In this document: positions 46,194 to 57,326 of the stretch, one piece after another | Layout of the letters: each line of letters opens with the position of its first letter | Position numbering within the stretch: position 1 is the first letter of the stretch | Source of the DNA: Antedon mediterranea | Taxonomy: Eukaryota > Echinodermata > Crinoidea > Comatulida > Antedonidae | Length of the DNA: 60,000 nucleotides | Direction: 5' to 3' | Assembly (NCBI RefSeq): GCF_964355755.1 | Contig: NC_092679.1 | Coordinates: 16,484,932 to 16,544,931, forward strand | Position numbers and translations under genes: made by a program | The notes under the pieces: model-generated | Seen by the model: the letters and a program-made list of their open reading frames with translations, nothing else | What the model was told of the DNA's origin: nothing | Databases searched by the model: none

Positions 46194-46708
46194 GTGGGGG
46201 TTTGTTTGTAGGCCTAATGAGTAAGTTAGTTAGGCATATCACTGCTGGTCTATAATTTAATAAGGGCACTTCAGGAAAAGGGGGATTCGTTCGAACCTCA
46301 CCCTGAGGCCAATACACCGTACCAATGTAATTAACTGATGATACATTTACACCTATAGTTAACCTCAAAGTCAAGTGAGTGTATTCAGAATCGAACAAAC
46401 AAACGAAGAATCGCGTTCTCACACCTTTACGTAATTAAACCTGGTCACCATTTTAAACAAAAAATATACACAGCCTGACATGTTAACAGATTGATAAAAA
46501 GAAAGATTAACTCATTATTGAGATACGTTTAAAGTGAAAACATTGTCAGGGGTAAGTTATCCCATCTGGGCACGCTACAATGTTACATATAAAAAATGAG
46601 CAAAATGAACTTCACGTCCTATAAAAACACATTATATGATCCCAATTAACCCCAATCAGGGTGGAGACTGGCATCAAGAAGGATATAGTGCCTAAATAGA
46701 TCCAATGA
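46194..46708. other. Intergenic, no feature seen
   Basis: Nothing recognised. Confidence 0.5.
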
Positions 46709-47050
46709 TGGGGCTCGGTCAAAATGCCGGATTACCGGAACCGTACATCCTTTTCAACTTACGGTTTTTTTAATGGGTCTTTCACCTTTCTCCCCGCCGA
46801 TTTCCAGTGCTGTATCTCCACATCTATTTCCGAAGTATACGGTTCTCGTTCGGCACTTGCAAATCAAATCGAACGTAAATGTTTCGTTTTCACGCGGCTA
46901 CGTGCATGTCGATTATTGGCGCATAGCCGCATGGAGCGTCGTGGAAACGAAACATTGGCGTTCGAATTGATTTGCCGGCGGCGGACCGGAACCGTGCCGG
47001 AACAGTTATATTATGTATATATTACAGTGAGGCGCGATGTTTGAGCCCCA
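46709..47050. mobile_element. GC-rich TIR/hairpin element (TGGGGCTC ends)
   Basis: 342 bp. The ends TGGGGCTCGGTCAAA and TGTTTGAGCCCCA are inverted. Inside, CAAATCAAATCGAACG and AATGTTTCGTTTTCACG pair with CGTGGAAACGAAACATT and CGTTCGAATTGATTTG. It is clearly more GC- and CpG-rich than its surroundings. A 106-codon frame over it is accidental. Confidence 0.8.
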
Positions 47051-47069
47051 TTTTAGTTACACAACTAAC

Positions 47070-47213
47070 ACTAGTAGAACTCCTTCTTTGGGACACCCAT
47101 TTAAAGGAGACAGCTGTCCATCAAACAAACGAGAAACACTACAGTCAACCCGTAGTATGAAAAAGACATTTTGTGGGTCCCGATTATGTCCCCTTAATAG
47201 GGGTGGTATATAA
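47070..47213. mobile_element. Dispersed CAGTAGAACCTCCTTTGGG element, copy c
   Basis: AGTAGAACTCCTTCTTTGGG start and TCCCGATTATGTCCCCTTAA end, shorter than copies a and b. Confidence 0.7.
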
Positions 47214-47636
47214 TATTGTATATCTCTTACGGGCTTCAATCATTGGTGTATAAATAAACATTGCATGATCTATTTAAACTTGGGTCTCAATAATATATAT
47301 TGCCATCAAACACAACAAAATAGATAGTTTAGTATTTTATAGTGTTTACAGACACAAAGAATATGGAAAACCTGTAGAATGTACCAGGTCTCGATTGAGT
47401 ATCGCATTCCTACACTAAAAAATTATCATTTCAGATAATAAATATTGTGTGGTGTGTTTTGGTGTCAATTAATCACTAGCGAGCGAAATGTGTTGACAAT
47501 GTTAAAGCTATCATTCATCCTTATTACCGATAACTCAAGAAAGATAATGTAAACGATAGGTTACCTCCCAAGTTCGATTCCTGCTAAAGCCTGGAAGTTG
47601 CGCATCTTCGCTAAACGCGGAAAATTTGACCAAATA

Positions 47637-47895
47637 CGAACGAAAACTCTCCCAATGTGGTAAGAACAGTGGTTTGTGATTGATCAATTATCTCGCATTC
47701 GCGCAGATACACACAGGACCACAGTGAGCTTTTTTTGAGATACAGTAATTTCTTGGTTGTGTGTGGACGAGAACTCTCCCAATGTGATAAGAACCGTCGT
47801 TTGTGATTGGTCAAGTCTGTCGCATTCGCGCAGATACATACACATTGCCTACCGAACACTGAGCCCTTTTTGCGATCATTTCTTGGTTGTATGTG
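47637..47895. repeat. 127-bp tandem duplication (two units)
   Basis: AACTCTCCCAATGTG, then AAGAAC, TTTGTGATTG and CGCATTCGCGCAGATACA, then ATTTCTTGGTTGT, occur at 47645 and again at 47772 onward. Confidence 0.9.
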
Positions 47896-48357
47896 GATGT
47901 GCGCTTTACAAAGTAACAAAATTCGTATTATCCTTAAAAGTAAAGGTCCTCTCTTTGGTTTCTGCAAATAAAACAGTAAGCCTCTGTGTAAAGGGAAAAC
48001 GATTACCATGCAAAGTCACGTTATAATCACATAGGACAGGGTTTCGTTGTATTGTCAAGTAGCCTATATTGACTAAAAAGAACCGAATATCACTGTATTA
48101 AGCCCTGCATAGTACACAATAAAACGTATACATAGGTGATTATAATGAATGTGAAAACAATCGACGATGCCAAAGGTACCCGACACAACCACACACTAAA
48201 ATGAATAAACACGAGTCAAATCTTGTCCACGATGATTTATACAGGAGATGGGGTGGGGGTGATGTTTAAAGTAACAGTTCAACAACTTATGATGAACATT
48301 GGTATGTTCAACAGGTTATAATGATTGTTTTCTTGTTAAAATGATTGTTAAATTAAA

Positions 48358-48664
48358 ATAAGGCCGTGTGGCGCAGTGTATCGGACGTTCGACTACTGAT
48401 CGAGGTTCAAATCTAACTTTCGCCGCATTGCATGATTGTATCCTTATAGGCAAGATACTTTACTTACGTTTGCCTCTCTCCATCTAGGTGTATAAATGGG
48501 AAACCGGTTAGATCAAGACACAACTTTGCGCTGATTACTAACTTCATTATGAGAGTATGTTTCTATACGTGTTTGATAAAAAAAATTAATAGGGCAATAA
48601 GGTAACGATGTTCAGCGCTTAGAGGTTTCACAACATTAGGCGCTATATCCAGGATATTATTATA
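48358..48664 (+). mobile_element. tRNA-headed SINE-like copy C (best preserved)
   Basis: A box GTGGCGCAGTGTATCGG and B box GAGGTTCAAATCT, 33 bases apart. Then CCTTATAGGCAAGATACTTT, GCCTCTCTCCATCTAG, CCGGTTAGATCAAGACACAA, GCGCTGATTACT and an end near GGCGCTATATCCAGG followed by ATTATTAT. It is the reference for copies A and B. Confidence 0.85.
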
Positions 48665-50256
48665 ATGAAACATAAAATTGAGCAAATGATATTGATTCTC
48701 GTCAGTAATTCCGTTATAGCCACAGTCGAATACTCAAGCCCTCAAATATACACATCGCGACTCATGCCGTACGTTATATGTATCTATTTTATGAGAACTG
48801 TTATGTTCATGTCAAATACACAACAGCAATGATGAAATCTAATATTCTATAAATAAACATCGTAAATATTTATGAATATCACGATATATTGTGTAGTTAC
48901 TAGTTTTTATCTTCATCATAAAACTATTTATGATAGTAGAGAATGTGACTATTGAACCATGTAGAAAATAGACAACTAGGCCGCGCCTAGCACGGAGCCT
49001 AAAGATAAACGAAACACTGGTTTAAAATGCATTGAGATTCCCCGTGCACATTGCCGTGGCTGCTGCATTCGCGAGTTGCTATCACATGTGGTGTGGTGAA
49101 ATAGATTATGCAAATGATGCCACATGGACATACTTGCTTTAAAACAAATGGATAAAACCCCGTGTTAATATTTCATAATCCATAATGGAAATTTTGATTT
49201 GTGTAGGCCTATTAATCGATATTTGATTTGCTATGGACATTTTGATAAGCCTCATAATGGAAACCAATAAGATTTATTCTTTACTCCATGTACACAATTT
49301 CAAAGATGTGAATAGTGGAATTTATGCGTTAATTTATGTGTTGTGCTTTGTTGTGTAGGTAATAAATATAAACAATAATGATTTTTCAAATGATTTTTTT
49401 AAAAATAATATTGCGTATTTTTTAAGTTGAAATGTAGGCCTAATTGTGTTGTTTTATACGGTACGAAATGGATTTTATCTTAAAATAAGGACATTAACCA
49501 AGCATATTCCCACAATAATAGTATTTCCTAAATAGGCCTACAGTAATACAATAACTCACCTTTGTTATGACATATGATGTCTATTAAGCGTTATCCAAGA
49601 TGCTCCGAATTGTCAACTCGTCTAGAGGCTTAGCTTACAAGCTAGCTGAGCGATATTATAATAAACATAAACATATTTCGAACATATTGATACTGCTTTG
49701 GTATGTTCCTTAAAAAACAGTCACCACGACGACATATTGTGGTATACTGAATTGTGAGGTTCATTTATATTGGTAGAATATATTTTTGTCCCGTCCATTT
49801 CCTTTCAAAATAGCAATCGTTTGGAATAAAGCTTACGCTATAGGCTTTCTGTATAGAGTTCAGCGTTTCATAAAATGCAACGAACCGCGGAAAGTAATTA
49901 GCATTCACAGTTGGCGAAGCAGATACTGTGTTGGCTAATCAGTACTGACCGATCAAATTAATCATCGTCATCTATAGGCCTACGATTCCTCTTTTTTTTA
50001 TTTATATTTAGACAACGGACACTAATATTTTATTTATGTAATTTCTAATTCTCTTTTTTGTGTAAATACGCCAATTCAGCACTTCTGCTGCTTTTGTATT
50101 TTAGATGTCATTGTTTTTTAATAAAGATACCGAGATATATAACAACCGTCACGAAGGCTTTTATTTGTTTGTTTTAAATTTCCTCCTTTGTTTACTAATT
50201 TACATAAGTGTGCTGATTTGTTTTTATAGTATCTTAAGTGTCAGTGACGCACGCTG
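48665..50256. other. Intergenic, no feature seen
   Basis: AT-rich, nothing recognised (the same applies to 47896-48357). Confidence 0.5.
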
Positions 50257-50582
50257 ATTTAAAAGCAAAAATAAATAAACATACATTTTTCTTACATAAA
50301 ACAAATGAAATTGGAAAAGATTTCGTTCTAGCACTATAGGATAATCATCTTTGATAAATTAGTACTGTATTTAAAAAAATTCAATCAAATGACGTAACGA
50401 TCAATAAAATCGTTGTATTGTCACGATGTTATTGCTCTTACTAATCATGACGTCATTTGATTGGACGTGTAAAAAAGGCAGCATAGATGGTTATACTATA
50501 GTTTTAGGAAAAAACTTCTTAGATTTCTTTTGTTTTATGTATGAGAAATATATTGTATCGTCCCAATGTAAACGGGCCTTAA
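50257..50582. mobile_element. MITE-3 copy b
   Basis: Right end CCAATGTAAACGGGCCTTAA, and the central CAATCAAATGACG ... GACGTCATTTGATTGG inverted pair. The left end is decayed. A 111-codon plus frame (50426-50761) starts inside it and is not credible. Confidence 0.75.
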
Positions 50583-51413
50583 GAGGAAGTAGTACGTCCC
50601 GCAACAAAAGCCGCATTTTAACGCGATGCTTTCCGAAGTATCATATGAATAATTTGGTAATACACCATCCCATTTATTTATTTTATTTTATTCAATCGAA
50701 ACCAACAGCGATAATTACCGCCACTAACAGGTTTGATATAAACAAAGCCAGGACTGTTTAAAGCACCTTGATTGGTCCTAACATTGATCAAGGGCTTCTC
50801 TCGTCCAGTGTCCACCTTGACCAGAGGTCTGAGGCAGATACTAGATGCAGATCACATGGTGCCTGTATCATGTATTTGTATTTTTGTATTTATTCCACAT
50901 TTATTAATTTAGTCATCAATTACAGTAGGGCCTACATCATAATTACAGTAGCCTACAACTGAAAACAGGGATCCTGCATAAAAAAGCTGTAGCTTCGTTT
51001 TTTTGTAGAACCCTACAAATGTAAGTTAGGTTAAGTGGTTACTACTAGATAAATGTGAAACACATGTGATGTTGTATTACCAAATATTCCTATGATACTT
51101 CGGAAATAGATAGAGATTCGGCTGGTATCAATTTGTTGAACAGAGACGCTACTTTCGCTTCGATATGACACGCTCTCTTTCATCAGCTGAATACTCTCAC
51201 AATGTAACATTAAATGAAAATACTTCAAACAAAACATTGAGGGGACGGGTAATACCGTATTTCCCAGCGCCTAACAAAAGAGGGGTCCTATTTGTGCAGT
51301 AGTACAGCACAATCAAAGTTGGCATAATAGTACAATCAAAGAAGTCAACAGATGGCGCTATTTTAGAATATAATAAAAGGATGACATGATGTATTGGATT
51401 TTTAAAAAAAGAT
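50583..51413. other. Intergenic, no feature seen
   Basis: Nothing recognised. Confidence 0.5.
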
Positions 51414-51805
51414 TTAAGGGCGAACGATCGACGATAAAAAGATAAAATAAATATGCATTTTTCATACCTAAAACTAAAGAATTTTAAAAAGTTTTCATCC
51501 TAGACTAAAGGATTATTATCTATGCTGCCTTTGATTAAAATAATATTTCCGCACGTCCAATCAAATGACTTCATGATTAGTAAGAGCAATAATATCGTTA
51601 CAATATACAACAATTTTATTGTTTTTATTGATCATGACGTCATTTGATTGTATTTTTAAAAATATTTTTTTATTAAATACAGCATACATGATTATCCTAT
51701 AGTTCTAGAACGAAAACTGTTTTAATTTCTTTTGTTTATTCAAGAAAAATGTATGTGTATCTATTTATCGTCGATCGTTATCGCCTTAGTGTAAATGGGC
51801 ATTTA
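51414..51805. mobile_element. MITE-3 copy c
   Basis: TTAAGGGCGAACGATCGACG start and CTTAGTGTAAATGGGCATTTA end, with the same central CCAATCAAATGACTTCATG and partner as copy a. Confidence 0.82.
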
Positions 51806-52349
51806 GCCGGGTAAATTGGCCTACGATACTACGATAAACAGAAAAAACAACGGCAATATATTCTTAAAATTACAGATAGCCGACTTAAAATGTTTTGTTA
51901 TTTAGTCATGATTGTCATTAATAAATTGGAATATAAACGATATTTATAAATATTGTCTGTTAATAAATGAGCTTAAATGTCATTCAAACAAATTGACCAA
52001 GTCAGAAATGTGTACGCATGCGCACATCAACATAGTCATGTCTCGATGGATTAAAATCTTTTAAACATCAAATTATATGATTTTCGGTGATAATAATAAA
52101 ATTCTTTTAGTAATAAAAATGGAGTCGATCAATGAAACGTAATTGGTTAAAAATGTCTTCAAATTAAATTTACATTGAGTTGTGGCGTCACATCAAAATA
52201 ATGTGTCGGGTAAAAAAATACTAAAAAAAAAAAAAAATTAAGGGACATCGGGTAAAACTAATACCTGATTATAGCAATGATCGGCAATGAGCCTCCATAC
52301 CCCCTCCAATATCTCATTTTGAAACAATGGGAATCAATATCATTAAAGC

Positions 52350-52800
52350 AAGAAATATTTCTTACAAAAAACGCCGCTCAACTCAATGACAGTTTTAATT
52401 AGTGTTCTTTCTTCATTAAATGATTATTTTATTGATAGGTCTATTCTATTTAATAAATTAAGAAACACACAGTGATTTATTATCAATCCTTTTTGTTCAA
52501 CAATCATTTAACATTTTAGATAACGTAAAATAACCTGAAATGCTACATTTGGTTACGTCGTTAGTTTTTGCATGGGTCGGTAAATAGAAAATCTCACGAG
52601 ACTGCTCTCTTCTCCCAGACGTTTTGGGGTGTGCGAATGCCCAGTACGAGTTTACAAATTCCCATTTTCAGCCTTTCTACGTATATAGCTTCCGCGTTTA
52701 TAGGCGTACTGTTTGTAATGATTCCGTCCTCTGGACTATATAATAGCTGCCTGAAAGGTGGTGCGCGCGAAAATAGAATAGGTAGACTTAATCAATTTGT
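52350..52800. repeat. Dispersed repeat (CTTACAAAAAACGCCGCTCA start), copy b
   Basis: Counterpart of 30580-30845 in the opposite gene context, lying about 0.6-1.1 kb upstream of the TMEM26 start codon. It includes about 190 bp absent from copy a. Confidence 0.7.
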
Positions 52801-53431
52801 TCCTGTTTAAGCTCTGCGCATATAGAATCTTTAGGCTCTCAATTCCGAAATACTAAGACATTGGAAATTGAAAATTTGAAAATTGGATCAAATTTTAAAT
52901 AAATTGGATCGTCTATCTATTTTGGATATAACGTATTTGCCTAGTATGCATGAGTATACCATCAATTGTATTTTCAATGTTGATTGGATTTATGGAAATG
53001 AATGAATCTCAACTGCAATCTGAAAGCCAAAAAAAAAAAATTTAAAAATAGCTACCATCATGTTTCATAGAATGCTAAAACAAGTAACCCAACTCAACTG
53101 ACAACTTATGTAGTGTCACATCTAATAAAACGATAAGGCACAACCTTTGGATTTTGTCTTTACTTAGAAGTTACACACAATGTTTATTAAATGAATGATT
53201 TATCGACACTGATTTGGTGGATTAGTCGATCATTTTGCCTGTAATAATCAGGCTAAACGCACGTGATGGCAGACACACTCGAATCATCAAATTGCAGAGT
53301 AAAAAAATCGATTAATATTGGCAACAGAGTAGTTGACAACTTGATTAAAATCGTACTCTAATATGTCATCATTGAGTTATTGCAACCGCCGCCTTAGCTG
53401 AAACATATTCATTTTGGTATATAGGCCTATA
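52801..53431. other. TMEM26 5' flank
   Basis: Presumed promoter and 5' UTR. An AGGCCT lies 12 bp before the ATG. No TATA box or other site was placed. Confidence 0.4.
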
Positions 53432-53625
53432 ATGCTTTTGGTTACAGCATCGAAATCTTTCCTCGTCAGAGGGCTGTTTGCGGCCCATTCGACCCTCTGT
53501 ATTTGGAGGGTGGTTGACACGACAGGCTACGACGAATTTTGGAGTTTTGCGTTAGTACACTACTTCTTGTTAATATTTGAAGGACTTGTTACGTGTGTTG
53601 CCACAAAGAAGGGCGAGTGGACAGT
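53432..53625 (+). CDS. TMEM26: TMEM26 coding exon 1
   Basis: 194 nt, residues 1-64 plus two bases. The ATG at 53432 was chosen because the upstream in-frame codons include no ATG and the family N-terminus aligns from MLLVTASKSFLVRGLFAAHS. It ends GEWT plus GT, then GTAAGT. Confidence 0.9.
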
Positions 53626-56600
53626 GTAAGTATTAGTTATTTGTCAGTTCTTTAATTCAGATAAGAAAACAATCACGGTTTAAACTTATATTTAATGAGA
53701 CTATGTAATTTTATATTATTGTGTTTTAGCCTACAGTATTATTATGGATGTAATATTAACATCATAAATTCTTCTATCCGGTTCAGTACATTATAAATCA
53801 TCAGAAAATGATCCAAGCCAACATACAGAATATATTAAGTTTAAGATTGCATTTTACAATGTTTAGACTCCTCCTACCACTATTTCAAATCATTGCAGAC
53901 GCTGATTTCGCTGTTTCCTACCGTATCTTTTTCCTATTATAGCCTACTTTGGTTCCCACTCTAGAACGCAACGCAATGACGTAGTGAACGCGAGTTGACC
54001 ATTAAAGCTTGGTTCCCACTAGAACGTAACGCAAGGACGTAAACGCAACGCAAGCGTTTTAACCAATGACAAGCGAAGTTATAGACAGTTAGTAATCACA
54101 AGCGAATAAGCCATCGCTTGTGATTGGTCAATTCATTTGCATTGTGCTGTCATCCTAAAGCGTGGTTCCCACTAGCGACGCAACACAAGAACGTAACGCA
54201 ACGCAAGCGTTTTAACCAATGACAAGCGAAGTTATAGTTATCAACTCCATCTGTGACTGTAAAGCGTGGTTCTCACTAGCCATCGCTTGTGATTGGTCAA
54301 TTCATTTGCATTGTGCTGTCATCCTAAAGCGTGGTTCCCACTAGAACGTAACGCAAGGACGTAAACGCAACGCAAGCGTTTTAACCAATGACAAGCGAAG
54401 TTATAGACAGTTAGCAATCACAAGCGAATAAGCCATCGCTTGTGATTGGTCAATTCACTTGCGTTGCGTTACGTCCTTGCGTTGCGTCGCTAGTGGGAAC
54501 CACGCTTTACAGTCACAGATGGAGTTGATAATCCATCGCGTCATGATTGGTCAAATTGATTGCGTTGCGCTTACGTCCGTACGTTGCGTCTAATTCTTGG
54601 TTCCCAATAAATAGGAGGCAACGCAAGTATGTAGACGCAACGCAAGTGAGTTGACTAATCACACGCGACTACTGTTCGAATAATCTGCTTGTGATTGGTC
54701 AAATCACTTTGCGTTTCGCTACGTTTTTGCGTTGCGTCCTAGTGGTAACCGATCTTAAAGATGTAATGTCCCTCTGAAAAATTAATTTGTAAAAATGTCT
54801 TTGTTGAATACGCCATTTTAATGTTGCATAATAGTTATTCACTTTGACATAAAATTGGAACGGAAAAAAAATTATTTACCTAAAAAACTGTAATTTAAAG
54901 AAAAAAATAGTCAAATTGGTTGCCAGCAATGGGTTTTTGGTTGAATTTAATCGTTCATCTTTTCATTTTATAAGTGAAAACATTATTCTTCGGGGGTTTA
55001 TTTTCTATGCAATTATTGATTAAAACTACAAAATTACCTATTCAAAGTCAGATTTTATTAATCTTCATTTTTCATGTTTTTGGGGGACAATACATCTTTA
55101 AGTGGGAATCACTCTTAAGCGGGAACCGAGCATTAGTTGTACCTTTTACTTTCAGATTTTCACCATGTGTTCTTATATATCTGTTGACGGTTATACCATG
55201 TATTTGGATCTTGGAATTTTATCTGTACGCTGATCAATTGGAATTTGCAGAGAAGAATGACGTTGAATGTGAAGAAGTGACTGACATGTACAATATAACT
55301 GCTATTGATCTTGAAATTGTAAGAATCCTCAACAATTAAGTTTAACAAACCGTTCGTGTTTATCTTCGATTTATTTTAATTAAAGGCTAAATTTGGCGGA
55401 TTTAAGTAGGCTCACCGAAAACCTAACCTCGAGACGTGTTGCGCAAGAGATGGTTCCAAAGCTTGTTTCCCACTAGGACGCAACAAAGTGATTTGACCAA
55501 TCTCAAGCGATGGATTATTCGAACAGTCACTTGTCATTAGTCAACTCGCCTGCGTCTACGTCTTTGCGTTACGTCCTAGTGGGAATCAAGCTTTACAGAA
55601 TCAACTAGCGTTGGGTTGGGCTCACTTCTTCATCAACATCTAAACAACTTTCAGCTTCTAAAGCTCTGCCTATACTATCAAACTAAAATGTGTGATGTGC
55701 CCAAATATGGTAGTGATATGGCATCATAATGTCCATATCACATTTGGTAAAAAGTTTGATAGTGTAGACAGAGCATTAAACGAATGGCGACGCGTTAATT
55801 ACAAAAAACGATAGGACACGTTACTGTCTGGATAAAGCAAAGTTTCCGATCATTTGCGACAAATTTAATCGTGGAAGGAAGGTCTAATAATACTATTATA
55901 AAATGAATGTTTAGACCTATGATAAAATAAATTCCTCGAAGAGGAACGAACTATAGAACTAAATATTATTGCGATTTTTAATACTTTGTTTCAGATACCC
56001 GTTGTACTTTACTTGGATTACCAACAATGGACTTTAGCGTTGCAGCAGATTTTCGTATTTGTTCTCATCCTCGGCAGATGGCTTTTACCGAAGGGGCACA
56101 TGACCCGTGACCAACTGTCGCAGTTGCTACTGGTGTATATTGGCATGGCAGCTGACATCTTAGAGTTTATCACCGAAGGAGTGAGTATAAACCCCGTCAG
56201 GTGCTCTGCTCTTATGATGTTGTTAATCTTAAGTATCTGGTCATGGAGTCTGTTGCAGTTTACCATCGGTCTAACGTTAACAAAACGTCGCAAGACTCGA
56301 GCGCGCAATGATACGCAGTCATGTCGAATCGGAGATGCGATCTGCATCTGCTGCGAGACGGACGTATGGGCAATTATGATAACAGTGATAATGCAGGATG
56401 GTCCGTTTCTTGCCATGAGGATTTATATTATCACACAATTTAATTTCGTATCACAAATGATGTTTTTCTTTACCGCCAAAAATGCACTTGTTCTGTTTCT
56501 ACAACTGTATCGTCTGGTTGTACTGTTTTGTGAAAAAGGGAAACCGGAAGAAGAATCGTTCTTGGCAGACGAGAATGAACGATTAGAATACGCGCCCGAT

Positions 56601-57326
56601 TGGGATCTGGAATCAAATGCTGTGCTATCACAACTTAGTAAAAGTAACACTATTGTCATTTACAACTTTGGAGATTACGACGAAGACACGTGGACGCACA
56701 CAAGTGAAAGAGAAGTTGTTGAAAATGTTGAGTTGGACTCAAAGGAGGAAACAGACGAGCCATTTCGATCATCGTCTGCAAGAAGTCGCAGTTACAAAAC
56801 AGACGATAAAAATCAACATAACACGCATGCGCACGGAATATTTGGGAAAGCTTACAGATCAAAATACTTCACTCGCGATAACATGTTAAAAGTATTGAGA
56901 TTGAAGCAAAGTAGTAAAAGAGAATTTGATGCAATGCCTTCAACAACCCAAGAAAATAAACGATCGGATCTAAATGACACGTTGCCTTCGAACACATTCT
57001 TCAATCCCACATTTGTGACTACTGAAAGTGAGATTGAAATGGACATTCCTACAGATAGACCAACAGACGTGCAGATGGAATCTGCAAGTTCTTCTGATAC
57101 TAATAAACAAGTAACCCGCAAATCTGGTTTTACAAAAGAACACACTGAAGACGGTAGTGGTGTTGTAGACAATGTTTTAAATAAGGGTATACCGTTAGAA
57201 GAGTCTGCGGGTTATCTTGACATGATCAAACAAGAAAGCAGAGAATCTGGTTTTACAAAAGAAAATGACATTGAAGACGATGATAGGCCTAATGCTATTA
57301 ACAATGGGCCAAAGGAAAGTGGCTAA
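53432..57326 (+). CDS. TMEM26: TMEM26, multipass transmembrane protein (three coding exons)
   Basis: Exons 53432-53625, 55156-55318 and 55995-57326 join to 1689 nt (562 aa; human TMEM26 has 368). The splices are GT-AG with matching phases. About eight hydrophobic segments are present. Family motifs appear in order: SFLVRGLFAAHS...WRVV (about 9-28), EW-FSPC (62-68), an IPCIWILEF segment (about 77-85), GRWLLP (146-151), TRDQLSQLLL (156-165), ADILEF (172-177), IMQDGPFLAMR, FFTAKNALVLFLQLYRLVVL. The hydrophilic C-terminal tail of about 220 residues is much longer than in human and contains a duplicated SGFTKE segment. In mouse TMEM26 is known as a surface marker of beige fat; its molecular function is unknown. 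In human the same region is split among more exons, so this large last exon suggests intron loss. The stop lies against a Penelope-like remnant. Confidence 0.93.
53945..54755. mobile_element. MITE-2 cluster (copy f) in TMEM26 intron 1
   Basis: At least five left or right ends of the GGTTCCCACTAG type in both orientations within 810 bp. Repeated ACCAATGACAAGCGAAGTTA and GCCATCGCTTGTGATTGGTC blocks recur four or more times. One inner block, CCATCTGTGACTGTAAAGCG, is present in inverted form about 270 bp away. It looks like repeated self-insertion or rearrangement. Confidence 0.88.
54764..55112. mobile_element. MITE-4 copy b in TMEM26 intron 1
   Basis: Clean inverted ends TTAAAGATGTAATGTCCC and GGGGGACAATACATCTTTAA, with TTAA at both borders. 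It abuts the MITE-2 cluster and ends about 44 bp before exon 2. Confidence 0.88.
55156..55318 (+). CDS. TMEM26: TMEM26 coding exon 2
   Basis: 163 nt, residues 65 (part) to 119. The acceptor is TTTTACTTTCAG and the donor GTAAGA. It encodes FSPCVLIYLLTVIPCIWILE (a membrane segment), then an acidic extracellular loop with an N-glycosylation sequon (NIT). The open reading frame upstream of the acceptor is intronic MITE sequence. Confidence 0.92.
55458..55595. mobile_element. MITE-2 copy g in TMEM26 intron 2
   Basis: AAAGCTTGTTTCCCACTAGG to CCTAGTGGGAATCAAGCTTT, a compact single unit. Confidence 0.9.
55660..55777. mobile_element. MITE-1 copy g in TMEM26 intron 2
   Basis: AAAGCTCTGCCTATACTATC to GATAGTGTAGACAGAGCATT with the GATGTGCCCAAATATGG centre. 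Confidence 0.9.
55995..57326 (+). CDS. TMEM26: TMEM26 coding exon 3 (most of the protein)
   Basis: 1332 nt, residues 120-562 and TAA. The acceptor is ACTTTGTTTCAG, phase 0. It holds five hydrophobic segments and then a tail of about 220 aa. The tail is rich in Glu, Ser, Thr and Lys, with two copies of a KQxxRxSGFTKE-like unit (about residues 490-540). The last ten or so codons may come from the adjoining retroelement. Confidence 0.94.
   Translation: MPVVLYLDYQQWTLALQQIFVFVLILGRWLLPKGHMTRDQLSQLLLVYIGMAADILEFITEGVSINPVRCSALMMLLILSIWSWSLLQFTIGLTLTKRRKTRARNDTQSCRIGDAICICCETDVWAIMITVIMQDGPFLAMRIYIITQFNFVSQMMFFFTAKNALVLFLQLYRLVVLFCEKGKPEEESFLADENERLEYAPDWDLESNAVLSQLSKSNTIVIYNFGDYDEDTWTHTSEREVVENVELDSKEETDEPFRSSSARSRSYKTDDKNQHNTHAHGIFGKAYRSKYFTRDNMLKVLRLKQSSKREFDAMPSTTQENKRSDLNDTLPSNTFFNPTFVTTESEIEMDIPTDRPTDVQMESASSSDTNKQVTRKSGFTKEHTEDGSGVVDNVLNKGIPLEESAGYLDMIKQESRESGFTKENDIEDDDRPNAINNGPKESG

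Noticed and set aside
46724-47044. 106-codon plus-strand frame
   Set aside because: It lies wholly inside a GC-rich hairpin element that has no stops in several frames, with no family resemblance.
47611-48009. 132-codon minus-strand frame with a doubled motif
   Set aside because: The doubling is the 127-bp tandem duplication of non-coding DNA; no conserved domain is seen.
50426-50761. 111-codon plus-strand frame
   Set aside because: It begins inside MITE-3 and runs into unrelated AT-rich DNA; composition and content are non-coding.
54974-55155. Upstream part of the 121-codon frame that covers TMEM26 exon 2
   Set aside because: It lies in MITE-4 and intron sequence. The family match starts only after the TTTCAG at 55151-55155.
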